A stretch of DNA of 64,000 bases from VMDJ01 sp038146785 (GCA_038146785.1 JAYQSI010000019.1:1-64000), one strand, 5' to 3'. Positions 37,503 through 47,592 are shown, counted from the first letter of the stretch. Numbers and translations are program-made. The notes: generated from the sequence alone by a model not told the origin.

Positions 37503-38637
37503 ATGAAGTACGGTTACATCATCGCAGGCTTAGCTATTTCACTGGCAGGTTGCAGCAGCTTAGATACAGACGGTCTTATCCCTGATAAGCAGGTTGAGTA
37601 TAAACGTGAGCAACAAGCTGAGAAGAACCTTGAGCTTCCACCGGATCTGACTTCATCGCGTGTTAATGACCGTATGGCGGTGCCTGATAACTTTGCGGGT
37701 GTTGGCACTAACTACTCAGAATATGTCGTCGATCGTAACCTTCGTGGCCAGGGTGGTGCGATGCGTACTGGCGGTAGTGTGTTACCAGCGAATCCAGATA
37801 TGCGTATCGAGCGTGATGGTGATGTGCGTTGGTTAACCATCAAAGCTGATCCAGATGCGCTTTGGGATCGTGTACTCGACTTCTGGCAAGACCAAGGTGT
37901 GATTGCTAAAGAGCAGGATCCTGAAGCAGGCATCATGCTGACAAGCTGGTTGGAAAACAGAGCAAATTTCAAATGACATTATTACTCGAAACATTGAGTT
38001 CTGTTTTGATGGTTTGTATGAAACCGGTTTCCGAGATGCTTATCGTTTGCGTTTCGAACGTTCTGGTGATCAAACCGAGATCTTCATGACCCATTACGGT
38101 ATGGAAGAGAAATATTCAGGTACTGAGACTGATCGTAACCGTGGTGTTATTTGGGAAACACGTGCGCGCGACCCAGAACTTGAGATCGTGATGCTGCGTC
38201 GCTTAATGATCTTCTTGGGTGCGGCGGAAGACCGTGCGAGTGCTCAGCTAGCAGCGGCAAGTAAATACAAAAAGCCTCGTGCAACGCTGATGCAAGACGA
38301 GAAGGGCGCTAAGCTTCTCATTTCAGAAGAGTTCCAACGTGCATGGCGTTTCACAGGTTTAGCGTTAGACCGAATTGGTTTTGCGGTTGAAGACCGTAAC
38401 CGTCAGGCCGGTATCTACTACGTAACTTATAACGACCCTGCGGCTAGCAAGAGTGCGACCGGTTTCTTAGAGTCACTCAAATTCTGGAGTGATGAAGAGC
38501 AGAACAACAAATACGAGATTCATGTGAAGACCGAAGATGCAGTTAGCAGTGTGTCTGTTCATGATGACAAAGGTGTTGTGCTGAATACCGATACCGCTAA
38601 GCGTATGTTGAACTTGCTGCAACAGCAGTTGCGATAA
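37503..38637 (+). CDS. bamC: Outer-membrane assembly lipoprotein BamC, one frame break
   Basis: About 377 aa across the break. Lipobox LAISLAGCSSLD marks a lipoprotein of the beta-barrel assembly machine, with an N-terminal unstructured region (ELPPDLTSSRVNDRMAVPDNF) that contacts BamD. Two helix-grip domains follow (LTIKADPDALWDRVLDFW and LDRIGFAVEDRNRQAGIYYV). The frame shifts in an AAA near 37964-37972 (GCAAATTTC); dropping one A joins SWLENRA to ISNDIITRNIEFCFDGLYETG. An essential-complex gene broken in this way is more likely sequence error than decay. Confidence 0.88.
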
Positions 38638-38649
38638 CGCTATCGAGAG

Positions 38650-39417
38650 ATGTTTCGATTTGCCTCACTAGGCAGCGGTAGTCGCGGCAATGCGACCTTG
38701 ATTCAAGCCGGTGATCAGCTTGTGTGTATCGATAATGGATATGCCGTAAAAGAGCTGATCGCACGTGCTGAAAAATGTTCTATCGATCTTTCTAAGCTAA
38801 CCGCTATCTGCGTGACCCATGAACATGGTGATCACGCACGTGGCGTGGGTGTCTTGGCGCGTAAGTTTGATGTGCCGGTGTATATGACCCATGGCACTTA
38901 TCAGGGTGCGGATTACGGCAAGTTAGATCAGGTGACGCTTTTCTATCCGCATGATGGTGCTGTGCAATTGGGTGAGTTGTCAGTTGATCCTGTAACAGTG
39001 CCGCACGATGCGCGTGAGCCAACCCAATATGTTTTCGAGTATCAAGGGAAGCGCTTAGGGATTTTGACGGATTTAGGTTGCCCAACGCCGCATGTGATCG
39101 AGCGCTACAAAAATCTCGATGCATTTTTGCTGGAATGTAATCACGACCCTCAAATGCTACGTGAAGGACCTTATCCGCCGAGCTTGCAAGCACGTGTGGG
39201 TGGCGATTATGGCCATCTTCGAAACGAGCAGGCAGGTGAAATACTCTCGCGTGTGGTGCATGACGGCCTGCAGTTTGTGGTGGCCGCGCACCTAAGCGAG
39301 AAAAATAACGCCCCAGAATTAGCTGAGCAGGCGCTCAGGGCGGTTGTGCCAGACCTTGGCGATCGCCTACGGATTCTGAAGCAGGATGAACCTAGCATGT
39401 GGTTCGAAATTCACTGA
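38650..39417 (+). CDS. MBL-fold metallo-hydrolase
   Basis: 255 aa, YycJ/WalJ-type metallo-beta-lactamase fold. It begins FRFASLGSGSRGNATLIQ and has the metal motif VTHEHGDHARG, then TVPHDAREPTQYVF and LTDLGCPTPHV. Likely a nuclease or phosphodiesterase-type hydrolase. Follows bamC as in many gammaproteobacteria; 12-base gap. Confidence 0.9.
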   Translation: MFRFASLGSGSRGNATLIQAGDQLVCIDNGYAVKELIARAEKCSIDLSKLTAICVTHEHGDHARGVGVLARKFDVPVYMTHGTYQGADYGKLDQVTLFYPHDGAVQLGELSVDPVTVPHDAREPTQYVFEYQGKRLGILTDLGCPTPHVIERYKNLDAFLLECNHDPQMLREGPYPPSLQARVGGDYGHLRNEQAGEILSRVVHDGLQFVVAAHLSEKNNAPELAEQALRAVVPDLGDRLRILKQDEPSMWFEIH

Positions 39418-39497
39418 GATTTCGCCTGAATCCGACGCCATCAAGGTGACGCCTGCGGTACAATTCACGCTTTGAAAATTCTGTCCGAGGGACACTC

Positions 39498-42400
39498 ATG
39501 CTCAGCTTGCGTGGCGCACCGGCGCTGTCTGAATTTCGCGCTCAAAAACTCTCTGAAAAAGTCTCTTTAGTGATCGGTCGATCACTGCAGATCTACGCTG
39601 AATTCATGCATTTTGTGCAGCTTGATGAAGAGCTGACTGAGCAACAAAAGTCGACCCTTAGCCAAATCCTGCGTTACGGCCCTGCCATCCCAAGTCACGA
39701 GCCTAATGGTCAGCTGTTCTTGGTTGTGCCACGTCCTGGCACTATCTCTCCTTGGTCATCCAAAGCGACAGATATCGCGCATAACTGCGGCTTGGATGTG
39801 ATCAATCGTATCGAGCGCGGCATAGCCTATTACGTTGAGGGTGCTGAGCTATCAGAACAAGAAACCGCAACGGTATTGAGCTTCATTCACGATCGCATGA
39901 CAGAGCGCGTGTTAAGTGAATTTGATCAAGCCTCGCAACTTTTCATGCAGGCATCACCGGCTGAGCTACGTAGCGTTGATGTGATGGGTGGTGGTCGTGA
40001 GGCTCTTGTTGCAGCGAATTCAGACTGGGGCTTGGCGCTCTCAGATGATGAGATTGATTATCTGGTGAATAGCTTCACGCAGTTGGGTCGTAATCCACAT
40101 GACGTTGAGTTGATGATGTTTGCACAAGCGAACTCAGAACATTGTCGTCACAAGATTTTTAATGCCGATTGGATCATTGATGGTGAGGTTCAGATGAACT
40201 CGCTGTTCGGCATGATTCGTAACACGACTAATACGTCACCTACTGATGTGTTGTCAGCTTACAAAGATAACGCTTCAGTTATCACCGGTCATAAGGGTAA
40301 GCGTTTCTTCCCAAATGCGGATGGCGGTGTGTATCAAGGTAACGAAGAAGATATTCATATCTTGATGAAGGTCGAAACGCATAACCACCCAACCGCTATC
40401 TCGCCTGATCCAGGTGCTGCAACCGGTAGTGGTGGTGAGATTCGTGATGAAGGCGCAACCGGTAAAGGCTCAAAGCCTAAAGCAGGTTTGTGTGGCTTCT
40501 CAGTTTCCGATTTACGTATTCCTGGTAGCGAGCAGCCATGGGAAGAGGACTTCGGTAAGCCAGAGCGTATCGTCTCTGCGCTAGATATCATGCTTGAAGG
40601 TCCGATTGGTGCAGCGGCATTCAATAACGAATTTGGTCGTCCCAATCTGTGTGGTTACTTCCGTACCTACGAAGAACAAGTTGGCGATGAGCTGCGTGGT
40701 TATCACAAGCCAATCATGTTGGCCGGTGGTCTTGGAAACATTCGCGCGGAACATATCGAGAAAGGTGCATTCCCTGCAGGTACGCCGTTGATCGTATTGG
40801 GTGGTCCTGCGATGTTGATTGGTCTTGGGGGCGGTGCAGCTTCCTCAATGGCATCAGGCGCATCAGCGGAAGATCTCGACTTTGCTTCTGTACAGCGTGC
40901 GAACCCTGAGATGGAGCGTCGTTGCCAAGAGGTTATCGATCGTTGTTGGCAGCGCGGTGATAACAATCCGATTTTATTTATCCATGACGTTGGTGCTGGT
41001 GGTGTATCGAATGCCTTACCAGAACTTGTTAACGATGGCGGTAAAGGTGGTGCATTTGAGCTGCGCAAGCTGCCAAATGATGATTTGGGTATGTCGCCGA
41101 TGGAGATCTGGTGTAACGAGTCGCAAGAGCGTTACGTCATGGCGGTTGATGCGAATCGTCTGGAAGAATTTAAAGCCATCTGTGAGCGTGAGCGTTGTCC
41201 TTATGCGGTAGTCGGTGAAGCAACCGATGAGCTTAAGCTGACTTTGAGTGATGAGCATTTCGGTAATCAACCGATCGACATGCCTTTGTCACTGTTGTTG
41301 GGTAAGCCACCTAAGATGTCGCGTGATGTCACGCGTAAAGCATCACAAACCAATCAATTACCGTCTGATCAAATCGCACTGGCCGATGCGGCTGAGCGCG
41401 TCTTGCGTTTGCCGACCGTAGCGAATAAAACGTTCTTGATCAGCATTGGTGACCGTTCAATTACCGGCATGGTCAATCGCGATCAGATGGTTGGTCCTTG
41501 GCAGGTGCCTGTTGCGGATGTCGCGGTCACTGTGAGTGATTACGATGGCTATACCGGCGAGGCGATGGCTATGGGTGAGCGTACGCCGCTTGCATTGTTA
41601 GATGCGCCTGCATCGGGTCGTATGGCAATTGGTGAGGCAATTACCAATTTAGCTGCAGCAAAGATAAATAAGATCAGTGATATCAAGTTATCGGCTAACT
41701 GGATGGCGGCGGCAGGTCATGCCGGTGAAGATGCTCGCCTATACGACACCGTAAAAACAGTGGGCATGGATGTGTGTCCTGAGCTCGGTATTGCGATCCC
41801 AGTCGGTAAAGACTCGATGTCGATGAAGACCGTGTGGCAGCAAGATAATCAAACACGTGAGATGACAGCTCCTCTGTCATTGATCATCTCAGGTTTTGCG
41901 CCAGTCAGTGATGTTCGCCATACGCTCACACCACAGCTACGCACCGATAAAGGCGACACTCAGCTGCTTCTGATTGACCTGGGTGAAGGGCATAACCGCT
42001 TAGGCGCGACGGCACTTGCACAGGTTTATCGTGCGATTGGTGAGCAGGGTGCTGACCTAGTATCCAGTGCTGCACTTAAAGGCTTCTTTGATGCGATCCA
42101 GTCGCTCAATGCAGCAGGCAAGTTGATGGCTTATCACGACCGTTCAGACGGTGGTCTTTGGGCAACCTTGTGTGAGATGGCGTTCGCTGGTCGTTGTGGC
42201 TTAGATATCCATTTGCCTGAAGGTGATGCGATAGCTCAGTTATTCAATGAGGAGCTCGGTGCAGTCATCCAAGTGGCTTCAAGTGATGTGGATGCGGTTA
42301 AGGCTGCATTTGCACAAGCTAACCTTGCTGACCACGTACATGCAGTTGCAGTAATTAACGGCGATCAAACGATTCGCGTCTCTCAAGCAGGTGAAACCCT

Positions 42401-43358
42401 GTTAGAGCAATCGCGTACGCACTATCAGCAGGTATGGTCAGAGGTGACGCGTGAGATGCAAGCACTGCGTGATAACCCAGATTGTGCGGCAGAAGAGTTT
42501 GCTCGGATTGCAGCGGATGACCCAGGTTTAAGTGTAAAGCTGAGCTTTGATCAGAATGATGATATTGCTGCGCCTTACATTAATAGCGCAAAGCCACGCA
42601 TGGCGATTCTGCGAGAGCAGGGTGTTAACGGCCAAGTTGAGATGGCAGCCTCATTTGATAAGGCAGGTTTCGAAGCCGTTGACGTGCACATGTCAGACAT
42701 CTTGTCAGGCCGAGTGAAGCTTGATGACTTCCGTGGCTTAGTGGCCTGTGGTGGCTTTAGCTACGGTGACGTACTTGGCGCAGGTGAGGGTTGGGCAAAA
42801 TCTATTTTGTTTAACGACCGTGCGCGTGATCAATTCGAAGGCTTCTTCAATCGCGAGGATAGTTTTGCACTCGGTATCTGTAATGGTTGTCAGATGCTAT
42901 CGAACCTAAAGTCATTGATTCCAGGCACTGAGCATTGGCCACACTTTGTGCGTAATCGCTCAGAGCAGTTTGAAGCGCGCTTTGTCATGGTTGAGGTGCA
43001 AGAAAGCTCATCGGTTTTACTTGATGGTATGGCAGGTTCGCGCATGCCGATCGCCGTGGCACACGGTGAGGGTCGTGCTGAGTTTGCATCAGCGGATGCG
43101 ATTAAAACTGCATCACCTGAGGTGGCAATCCGTTATATCGAAAACAATGGTGAGATTGCATCGCGTTATCCCGCAAACCCTAATGGCTCGCCAGAGGGTA
43201 TTGCCGGTCTGAGTAATGCTGATGGTCGCGTGACGATTATGATGCCGCACCCAGAGCGCGTGATCCGTACGGTGACTAACTCATGGCATCCAGATGATTG
43301 GCAAGAATCAGCGCCTTGGATGCGTTTATTCCGTAACGCACGTCGTTGGGTTAACTGA
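39498..43358 (+). CDS. purL: Phosphoribosylformylglycinamidine synthase
   Basis: 1286 aa single-chain PurL (FGAM synthetase), fourth step of purine synthesis. N-terminal PurS-like domain, linker, two PurM-type ATP domains (KVETHNHPTAISPDPGAATG; CSNALPE-type GGVSNALPELVNDGG; PVGKDSMSMKT), and a C-terminal glutaminase with GGFSYGDVLGAGEGWAK, the nucleophile Cys in LGICNGCQML, VAHGEGRAEF and MPHPERV. Intact. It ends by overlapping the slyX ATG by one base. Confidence 0.97.
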   Translation: MLSLRGAPALSEFRAQKLSEKVSLVIGRSLQIYAEFMHFVQLDEELTEQQKSTLSQILRYGPAIPSHEPNGQLFLVVPRPGTISPWSSKATDIAHNCGLDVINRIERGIAYYVEGAELSEQETATVLSFIHDRMTERVLSEFDQASQLFMQASPAELRSVDVMGGGREALVAANSDWGLALSDDEIDYLVNSFTQLGRNPHDVELMMFAQANSEHCRHKIFNADWIIDGEVQMNSLFGMIRNTTNTSPTDVLSAYKDNASVITGHKGKRFFPNADGGVYQGNEEDIHILMKVETHNHPTAISPDPGAATGSGGEIRDEGATGKGSKPKAGLCGFSVSDLRIPGSEQPWEEDFGKPERIVSALDIMLEGPIGAAAFNNEFGRPNLCGYFRTYEEQVGDELRGYHKPIMLAGGLGNIRAEHIEKGAFPAGTPLIVLGGPAMLIGLGGGAASSMASGASAEDLDFASVQRANPEMERRCQEVIDRCWQRGDNNPILFIHDVGAGGVSNALPELVNDGGKGGAFELRKLPNDDLGMSPMEIWCNESQERYVMAVDANRLEEFKAICERERCPYAVVGEATDELKLTLSDEHFGNQPIDMPLSLLLGKPPKMSRDVTRKASQTNQLPSDQIALADAAERVLRLPTVANKTFLISIGDRSITGMVNRDQMVGPWQVPVADVAVTVSDYDGYTGEAMAMGERTPLALLDAPASGRMAIGEAITNLAAAKINKISDIKLSANWMAAAGHAGEDARLYDTVKTVGMDVCPELGIAIPVGKDSMSMKTVWQQDNQTREMTAPLSLIISGFAPVSDVRHTLTPQLRTDKGDTQLLLIDLGEGHNRLGATALAQVYRAIGEQGADLVSSAALKGFFDAIQSLNAAGKLMAYHDRSDGGLWATLCEMAFAGRCGLDIHLPEGDAIAQLFNEELGAVIQVASSDVDAVKAAFAQANLADHVHAVAVINGDQTIRVSQAGETLLEQSRTHYQQVWSEVTREMQALRDNPDCAAEEFARIAADDPGLSVKLSFDQNDDIAAPYINSAKPRMAILREQGVNGQVEMAASFDKAGFEAVDVHMSDILSGRVKLDDFRGLVACGGFSYGDVLGAGEGWAKSILFNDRARDQFEGFFNREDSFALGICNGCQMLSNLKSLIPGTEHWPHFVRNRSEQFEARFVMVEVQESSSVLLDGMAGSRMPIAVAHGEGRAEFASADAIKTASPEVAIRYIENNGEIASRYPANPNGSPEGIAGLSNADGRVTIMMPHPERVIRTVTNSWHPDDWQESAPWMRLFRNARRWVN

Positions 43359-43561
43359 TGTCTGATGAGCTGATTGCGCTGCAGGAGAAGGTGGCTCATC
43401 AAGAAGCCTCCATCGATGAGCTGACTCGTCAGGTCTTGCTGCAAGAGCGCAAGATCGCTGAATTAATTCAGCATGTGAAGAAACTGCAAGAGCAATTACA
43501 GTCTTTGGCGGAAAATAATGCCGGTGTCGAGATCATTGATACACCGCCACCGCATTATTAA
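43358..43561 (+). CDS. slyX: SlyX-family protein
   Basis: 67-aa coiled-coil protein (ALQEKVAHQEASIDELTRQV, IAELIQHVKKLQEQL) ending in the family's DTPPPHY. Function unknown. Start overlaps the purL stop (TGATG), so coupled. Confidence 0.9.
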   Translation: MSDELIALQEKVAHQEASIDELTRQVLLQERKIAELIQHVKKLQEQLQSLAENNAGVEIIDTPPPHY

Positions 43562-43618
43562 GCCTTCGTAACGGGAATCTTTGTCCGATAATGTTGTCCT
43601 AAAGTTCGAGGGGGCATC

Positions 43619-44581
43619 ATGATCATCAAAACTCGCAAAGCCTCAGATGTGCGTTCATCTGAGATCACGCCAGAGCACTTTTTTCAGCAGCGTCGTTCAA
43701 TTATCAAAGCCGCGATGGCGAGCATGGCGGCATGGCAGCTTCCTGCGCATGCCTTGGTGGAGCCTCAAGGTGATCTTCCCGCTATCCCTAATCTAAAAGA
43801 TTCCGGTATTGGTGGCGGTTTATCGCCCACTGAGTACAAGCATGTCACCAGCTATAACAACTTTTATGAGTTTGGCACAGGAAAGGATGATCCGAAGAAG
43901 AACTCAGGTGCTTTTAAATCACGACCTTGGACGATTAGTGTCGAAGGTGAATGTGATGCGCCGGGTGAGATCGGTATCGAAGATATCTTTAAGCTGATTG
44001 ATCAAGAAGAGCGTGTTTATCGTTTTCGTTGTGTCGAGGCGTGGGCAATGGTCGTGCCTTGGGCGGGCTTTTCATTATCCACATTGCTCAAGCGCTTCAA
44101 GCCGAACTCAAAAGCCAAGTATGTTGTGTTTGAAACCCTCGTTGATAAAGAAATGATGCCCGGTACGCGCCGTAAGATTCTTGATTGGCCATATCAAGAA
44201 GGATTACGTATCGATGAGGCAATGCATCCGCTGAGCATGTTAGTCACCGGTGTGTATGGCAAGGAGCTGCCCGCACAAAATGGTGCGCCATTACGATTGA
44301 TGGTGCCTTGGAAGTATGGCTTTAAGAGCATTAAATCGATCGTCAAAATTAAGTTTGTAGAAAAACAGCCAGCAACAACGTGGGAAACCATGGCAGCTAA
44401 CGAATACGGTTTTTATGCCAATGTGAATCCGATGGTCGATCATCCGCGTTGGACACAGGCCTTCCATCGCAACATCGGTGAGGGTTTATTTGCCTCGCGA
44501 GATGAAACGCTGATGTTTAACGGTTATTCAGATGAAGTCGCTGATCTGTATCGTGGCATGGATTTAACTAAGTACTATTGA
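43619..44581 (+). CDS. msrP: Methionine-sulfoxide reductase catalytic subunit MsrP
   Basis: 320 aa, periplasmic molybdopterin enzyme repairing oxidised methionine. Twin-arginine signal (HFFQQRRSIIKAAMASMAA) and the Mo-ligand Cys in YRFRCVEAWAMVVPWAG. Good GAGGGGG site. Overlaps msrQ by 4 bases. Repairs periplasmic proteins damaged by hypochlorite or similar. Confidence 0.94.
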   Translation: MIIKTRKASDVRSSEITPEHFFQQRRSIIKAAMASMAAWQLPAHALVEPQGDLPAIPNLKDSGIGGGLSPTEYKHVTSYNNFYEFGTGKDDPKKNSGAFKSRPWTISVEGECDAPGEIGIEDIFKLIDQEERVYRFRCVEAWAMVVPWAGFSLSTLLKRFKPNSKAKYVVFETLVDKEMMPGTRRKILDWPYQEGLRIDEAMHPLSMLVTGVYGKELPAQNGAPLRLMVPWKYGFKSIKSIVKIKFVEKQPATTWETMAANEYGFYANVNPMVDHPRWTQAFHRNIGEGLFASRDETLMFNGYSDEVADLYRGMDLTKYY

Positions 44582-45156
44582 TGCCTTGGTGGATTAGAAA
44601 ATCAATTGCATGGGTGCTATTAGGTTCACCTGCGCTTTATGCGACCTATCTAATCGCGATTAATGATCTTGGCGCTAATCCCCTTGAAACCCTGACAGAT
44701 CACACTGGCCAATGGACGCTGCGATTCTTATTGCTTGGATTGCTGATAACGCCGCTGCGCCAACTGACAGGTTGGGTAAGTTTGATTCGTTACCGACGCT
44801 TGATTGGCTTATTTGCTGCTTTTTACGCCACAACACATATGTCGCTATGGCTATTTATTGATCAGCAATTGGATTGGGGCTTATTGGTTGAGGATGTGCT
44901 TGATCGCCCATACATCACATTTGGCTTTATTGGATGGCTGCTTTTGTTGCCGCTAGTCGCGACCTCAACAAAAGGAATGATCAAAAAGTTGGGTGGGTCA
45001 TGGCGCAAGCTGCATCGTGCTGTGTACATCATTCCAGTGCTTGGCATCGTGCACTACACGATGTCACTGAAGGCCGATTTCAGTTTGCCCATTCTTTATG
45101 GCGTGATCTTAGCTGTGCTGCTCGGCTTCCGCGTTTGGATGCGACAAGCTCGCTGA
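44578..45156 (+). CDS. msrQ: Heme-binding membrane subunit MsrQ
   Basis: 192 aa, six-TM ferric-reductase-like membrane protein (LLITPLRQLTG, LIGLFAAFYATTHMSLWLF, and HRAVYIIPVLGIVHYTMS with the His pair for heme). Passes quinol electrons to MsrP. Its 3' end overlaps the convergent nhaA by 48 bases. Confidence 0.94.
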   Translation: MMPWWIRKSIAWVLLGSPALYATYLIAINDLGANPLETLTDHTGQWTLRFLLLGLLITPLRQLTGWVSLIRYRRLIGLFAAFYATTHMSLWLFIDQQLDWGLLVEDVLDRPYITFGFIGWLLLLPLVATSTKGMIKKLGGSWRKLHRAVYIIPVLGIVHYTMSLKADFSLPILYGVILAVLLGFRVWMRQAR

Positions 45157-46530
45157 AGCAGCGTGCTTTGCGCCCATCTTGTACAAGATCGCATATCCGA
45201 CAAAACCAGCAATTAAAGAGGCACTCAAAATACCAATCTTTGCTTGAGTGATCAGTGCGGCATTACCGACATAGGCGAGCTCAGCGATAAAGATCGACAT
45301 GGTAAAGCCAATGCCGCCTAGTAAAGCTGTGCCAGCTAACTGCGCATGATTAGCGCCAGTTGGTAAAACAGATACGCCAAGCTTAATCGCAATAAAGCTA
45401 AAGCCTGCTATGCCAATGAATTTGCCAATGATCAGACCTGAGCTAACACCCAGAGTGACGCTGTTATTGAATAGGGTGGTGAACTCAGAGAAATTGATGG
45501 CAACACCGGCATTAAAGATCGCAAAGATCGGCAAAATAAAGAAAGCCACAGGCGTGTGCATGGTGGTTTCTAGGCGGCTTAGTGGCGTTTGGATACCGTT
45601 TAAGCCGTTCTTAAGTGTGCTCACGACAGCACACATCTCATTGTTACCTAGCAAGCCTTGATCCGGCTTAATGGTCGAATCAAAGTGAACCAGCGTGTCG
45701 CGCATACGACGACTAAAAGTGTGTGGATCAAAGCGTGAGAGCGTTGGTACACAGAAGGCGGTGATAACGCCGGCTAAGGTCGCGTGTACACCTGATTTAA
45801 GAAGCGCGAGCCACAAGAACCAACCAACGAAGATATACATGCCAGGTCGACGTACACCAGAAAGGTTCATCATGATCATAAAGCCGGTAACAACAGCAGC
45901 GAGTATCAAGTAAGTGATCTTGAGTTCTTCGGTATAGAAAAGCGCAATCACTAAGACAGCGCCTAAGTCATCCACAATCGCCAATGCAACAAGGAAGGTG
46001 ATCAAAGATTTAGGAACGCGTTTGGCCAATAGGGCGATGACACCGAGGGCGAAAGCGATATCGGTTGCCATGGGGATGCCCCAGCCTTTCACCGCCTCAC
46101 CTTCAGGGTTCATGCTGTAAAAAATCAGTGCTGGAACAATCATGCCGCCAATTGCCGCAATGATCGGTAGAGAAGCTTGTTTGATATCCGCGAGTTCACC
46201 AACTAACAGCTCACGCTTGAGCTCTAAGCCAACCACCAAGAAGAAGATGGTCATCAAGCCGTCATTCACCCAATGGTGTAACGATTTATTTAGCTCCCAA
46301 TCACCAAAGTGAAAACCAAAGCTAATGTGTTGTAGGTGGAAGTAATCTTCAGCAATCCAGCTATTGGCTAACACTAGCGCAATCAGCGCTGCGGCCATCA
46401 AAATAAAGCCGGTCGTCGTTTCGCGTTGAACGAATTGTTCAAACGGAGTGAGTATCCGATCAAAGCGCTTTTCCCAAGGCGCCAAGATCACTCTGTCATG
46501 CTGCTTGATGAACGGTAATTTAATCGCCAT
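45109..46530 (-). CDS. nhaA: Na+/H+ antiporter NhaA
   Basis: 473 aa from the ATG at 46530, with a GGGGGAG site. About 12 TM helices; the ion-binding aspartate pair is in LALAIVDDLGAVLVIALFY, and the N-terminal VALVLANSWIAEDYF and GLELKRELLVGE are family-typical. The C-terminus extends as a polar tail (SASLSHPNAEAEQ) encoded antisense to the 3' end of msrQ. Needed for sodium and alkali tolerance, consistent with a marine or saline habitat. Confidence 0.95.
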   Translation of the reverse strand: MAIKLPFIKQHDRVILAPWEKRFDRILTPFEQFVQRETTTGFILMAAALIALVLANSWIAEDYFHLQHISFGFHFGDWELNKSLHHWVNDGLMTIFFLVVGLELKRELLVGELADIKQASLPIIAAIGGMIVPALIFYSMNPEGEAVKGWGIPMATDIAFALGVIALLAKRVPKSLITFLVALAIVDDLGAVLVIALFYTEELKITYLILAAVVTGFMIMMNLSGVRRPGMYIFVGWFLWLALLKSGVHATLAGVITAFCVPTLSRFDPHTFSRRMRDTLVHFDSTIKPDQGLLGNNEMCAVVSTLKNGLNGIQTPLSRLETTMHTPVAFFILPIFAIFNAGVAINFSEFTTLFNNSVTLGVSSGLIIGKFIGIAGFSFIAIKLGVSVLPTGANHAQLAGTALLGGIGFTMSIFIAELAYVGNAALITQAKIGILSASLIAGFVGYAILYKMGAKHAASASLSHPNAEAEQHS

Positions 46531-46624
46531 GAACTCCCCCAAGTTCGAAAGCTTTTACCGAGAATAGCAAAAGGGAAATTGGTGTCATATAGAAAACACC
46601 AATGATCAGAATGTGCTTTTTTAC

Positions 46625-47107
46625 TTATAGCTCAAGCGCTAAAAAACGGTAGGGGATCTCTTCACCATTCTGTTGAACAGCTTGAAAGCCAAACTGGCGG
46701 TAGAGTTTATCTGCGTGAGGGTTGTCTTCACGTACCTCAAGCGTGACCTTGCAGCAGCCTTCTGCTTGGGCGTAGTCGCTGATTGTCTTAAGCAGCTGTG
46801 TCGCAATGCCTTGTCGGCGATGTGATGGAATCACCGCGATATCATGAATATTCCACAGCGGCTTAGCGCGAAAGGTCGAGTAACCCGCAAAGCATGTAGC
46901 AAATCCAACGGGTGTCTTCTGGTCGTATGCAACAAAAGCAATGGCATGTGGCAGGGTGGCAAGATCAGCGGCGGTTTGATGCAACACATCATCTTCAAGT
47001 GGTTTGCCTTGACCTAAGGGATCTTCGCTATAAGCACGCAGCATGGCGATGTAATCCAAGCGTTGTTGATGATCGTAAAGGTCAATCTTGCGTATCTGTA
47101 TCGACAT
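46625..47107 (-). CDS. GNAT-family N-acetyltransferase
   Basis: 160 aa. Acetyl-CoA motif IAVIPSHRRQGIATQLLK, then CKVTLEVREDNPHADKLYRQFGF. Substrate unknown. No clear Shine-Dalgarno upstream of the ATG at 47107; the Gly-rich gene's terminator lies just upstream. Confidence 0.88.
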   Translation of the reverse strand: MSIQIRKIDLYDHQQRLDYIAMLRAYSEDPLGQGKPLEDDVLHQTAADLATLPHAIAFVAYDQKTPVGFATCFAGYSTFRAKPLWNIHDIAVIPSHRRQGIATQLLKTISDYAQAEGCCKVTLEVREDNPHADKLYRQFGFQAVQQNGEEIPYRFLALEL

Positions 47108-47128
47108 GTTGCAATTGTAACAGGCAAT

Positions 47129-47156
47129 AAAAAAGCCCCGACCAGCGGGGCTTTGT
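47129..47156 (-). terminator. Terminator after the Gly/Asn-rich protein gene
   Basis: Stem AAAGCCCCG / CGGGGCTTT with an ACCAG loop and a T run on the minus strand. Confidence 0.88.
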
Positions 47157-47170
47157 TTAAGCAGTGATGC

Positions 47171-47437
47171 TTAGTTGGTGCGTTGGATATAAACCGGCTG
47201 ATCTGAGCCTTGGCCTTGAGCATTGGTATTGGTGCTGCCATTACCTTTGACATCACCCGCGCCTCTGCCTTTACCAGAGAAGTTCATTGAGAAGTTAGCT
47301 TCACCTTCACCAGAACCATTACCTGCAACGTCAGCTTTGCCGTCATTTTTACCAGAGCCGCTGCCATTGCCTGAGTCCATTGCAGCGAATGCAACAGATG
47401 TGAAAAGTACTAAACCTAAAGCGATGAGTTTTTTCAT
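47171..47437 (-). CDS. Secreted Gly/Asn/Ser-rich small protein
   Basis: 88 aa from the ATG at 47437, behind a TAAGGAAA site. Signal peptide MKKLIALGLVLFTSVAFA, then low-complexity GNGSGSGKNDGKAD, SMNFSGKGRGAG and GNGSTNTNAQGQG with a short polar end (DQPVYIQRTN). The frame upstream of the ATG to 47500 is not counted. No fold; the GNGSG/GKGRG spacing suggests a structural or flexible role. Own terminator. Confidence 0.75.
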   Translation of the reverse strand: MKKLIALGLVLFTSVAFAAMDSGNGSGSGKNDGKADVAGNGSGEGEANFSMNFSGKGRGAGDVKGNGSTNTNAQGQGSDQPVYIQRTN

Positions 47438-47521
47438 GTGGATTTCCTTATAGCTGTTATCTAGATAAAGCATCGTGCGATACAAAGGGGCATACAGCAT
47501 TCAGGCCACCCTAATTCCATG

Positions 47522-47581
47522 AACTTATCTTAAACAGAATGATTAACCTTTGGTAGAAAAGGTTTTTATGGCTGATAAGTT
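47522..47581. other. Nested inverted-repeat structure in the ettA / Gly-rich gene gap
   Basis: An outer AACTTATC / GATAAGTT (47522-47529, 47574-47581) encloses an inner AACCTTT / AAAGGTT hairpin (47545-47551, 47558-47564) followed by a T run on the plus strand. No ORF is present. It could be a terminator, an operator or part of a small RNA. Confidence 0.35.
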
Positions 47582-47592
47582 ATTGAAAGGCA

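Noticed and set aside
38804..39193. 129-aa His-rich ORF antisense to the MBL hydrolase
   Set aside because: Shadow of HGDH-type codons read backwards; no start context.
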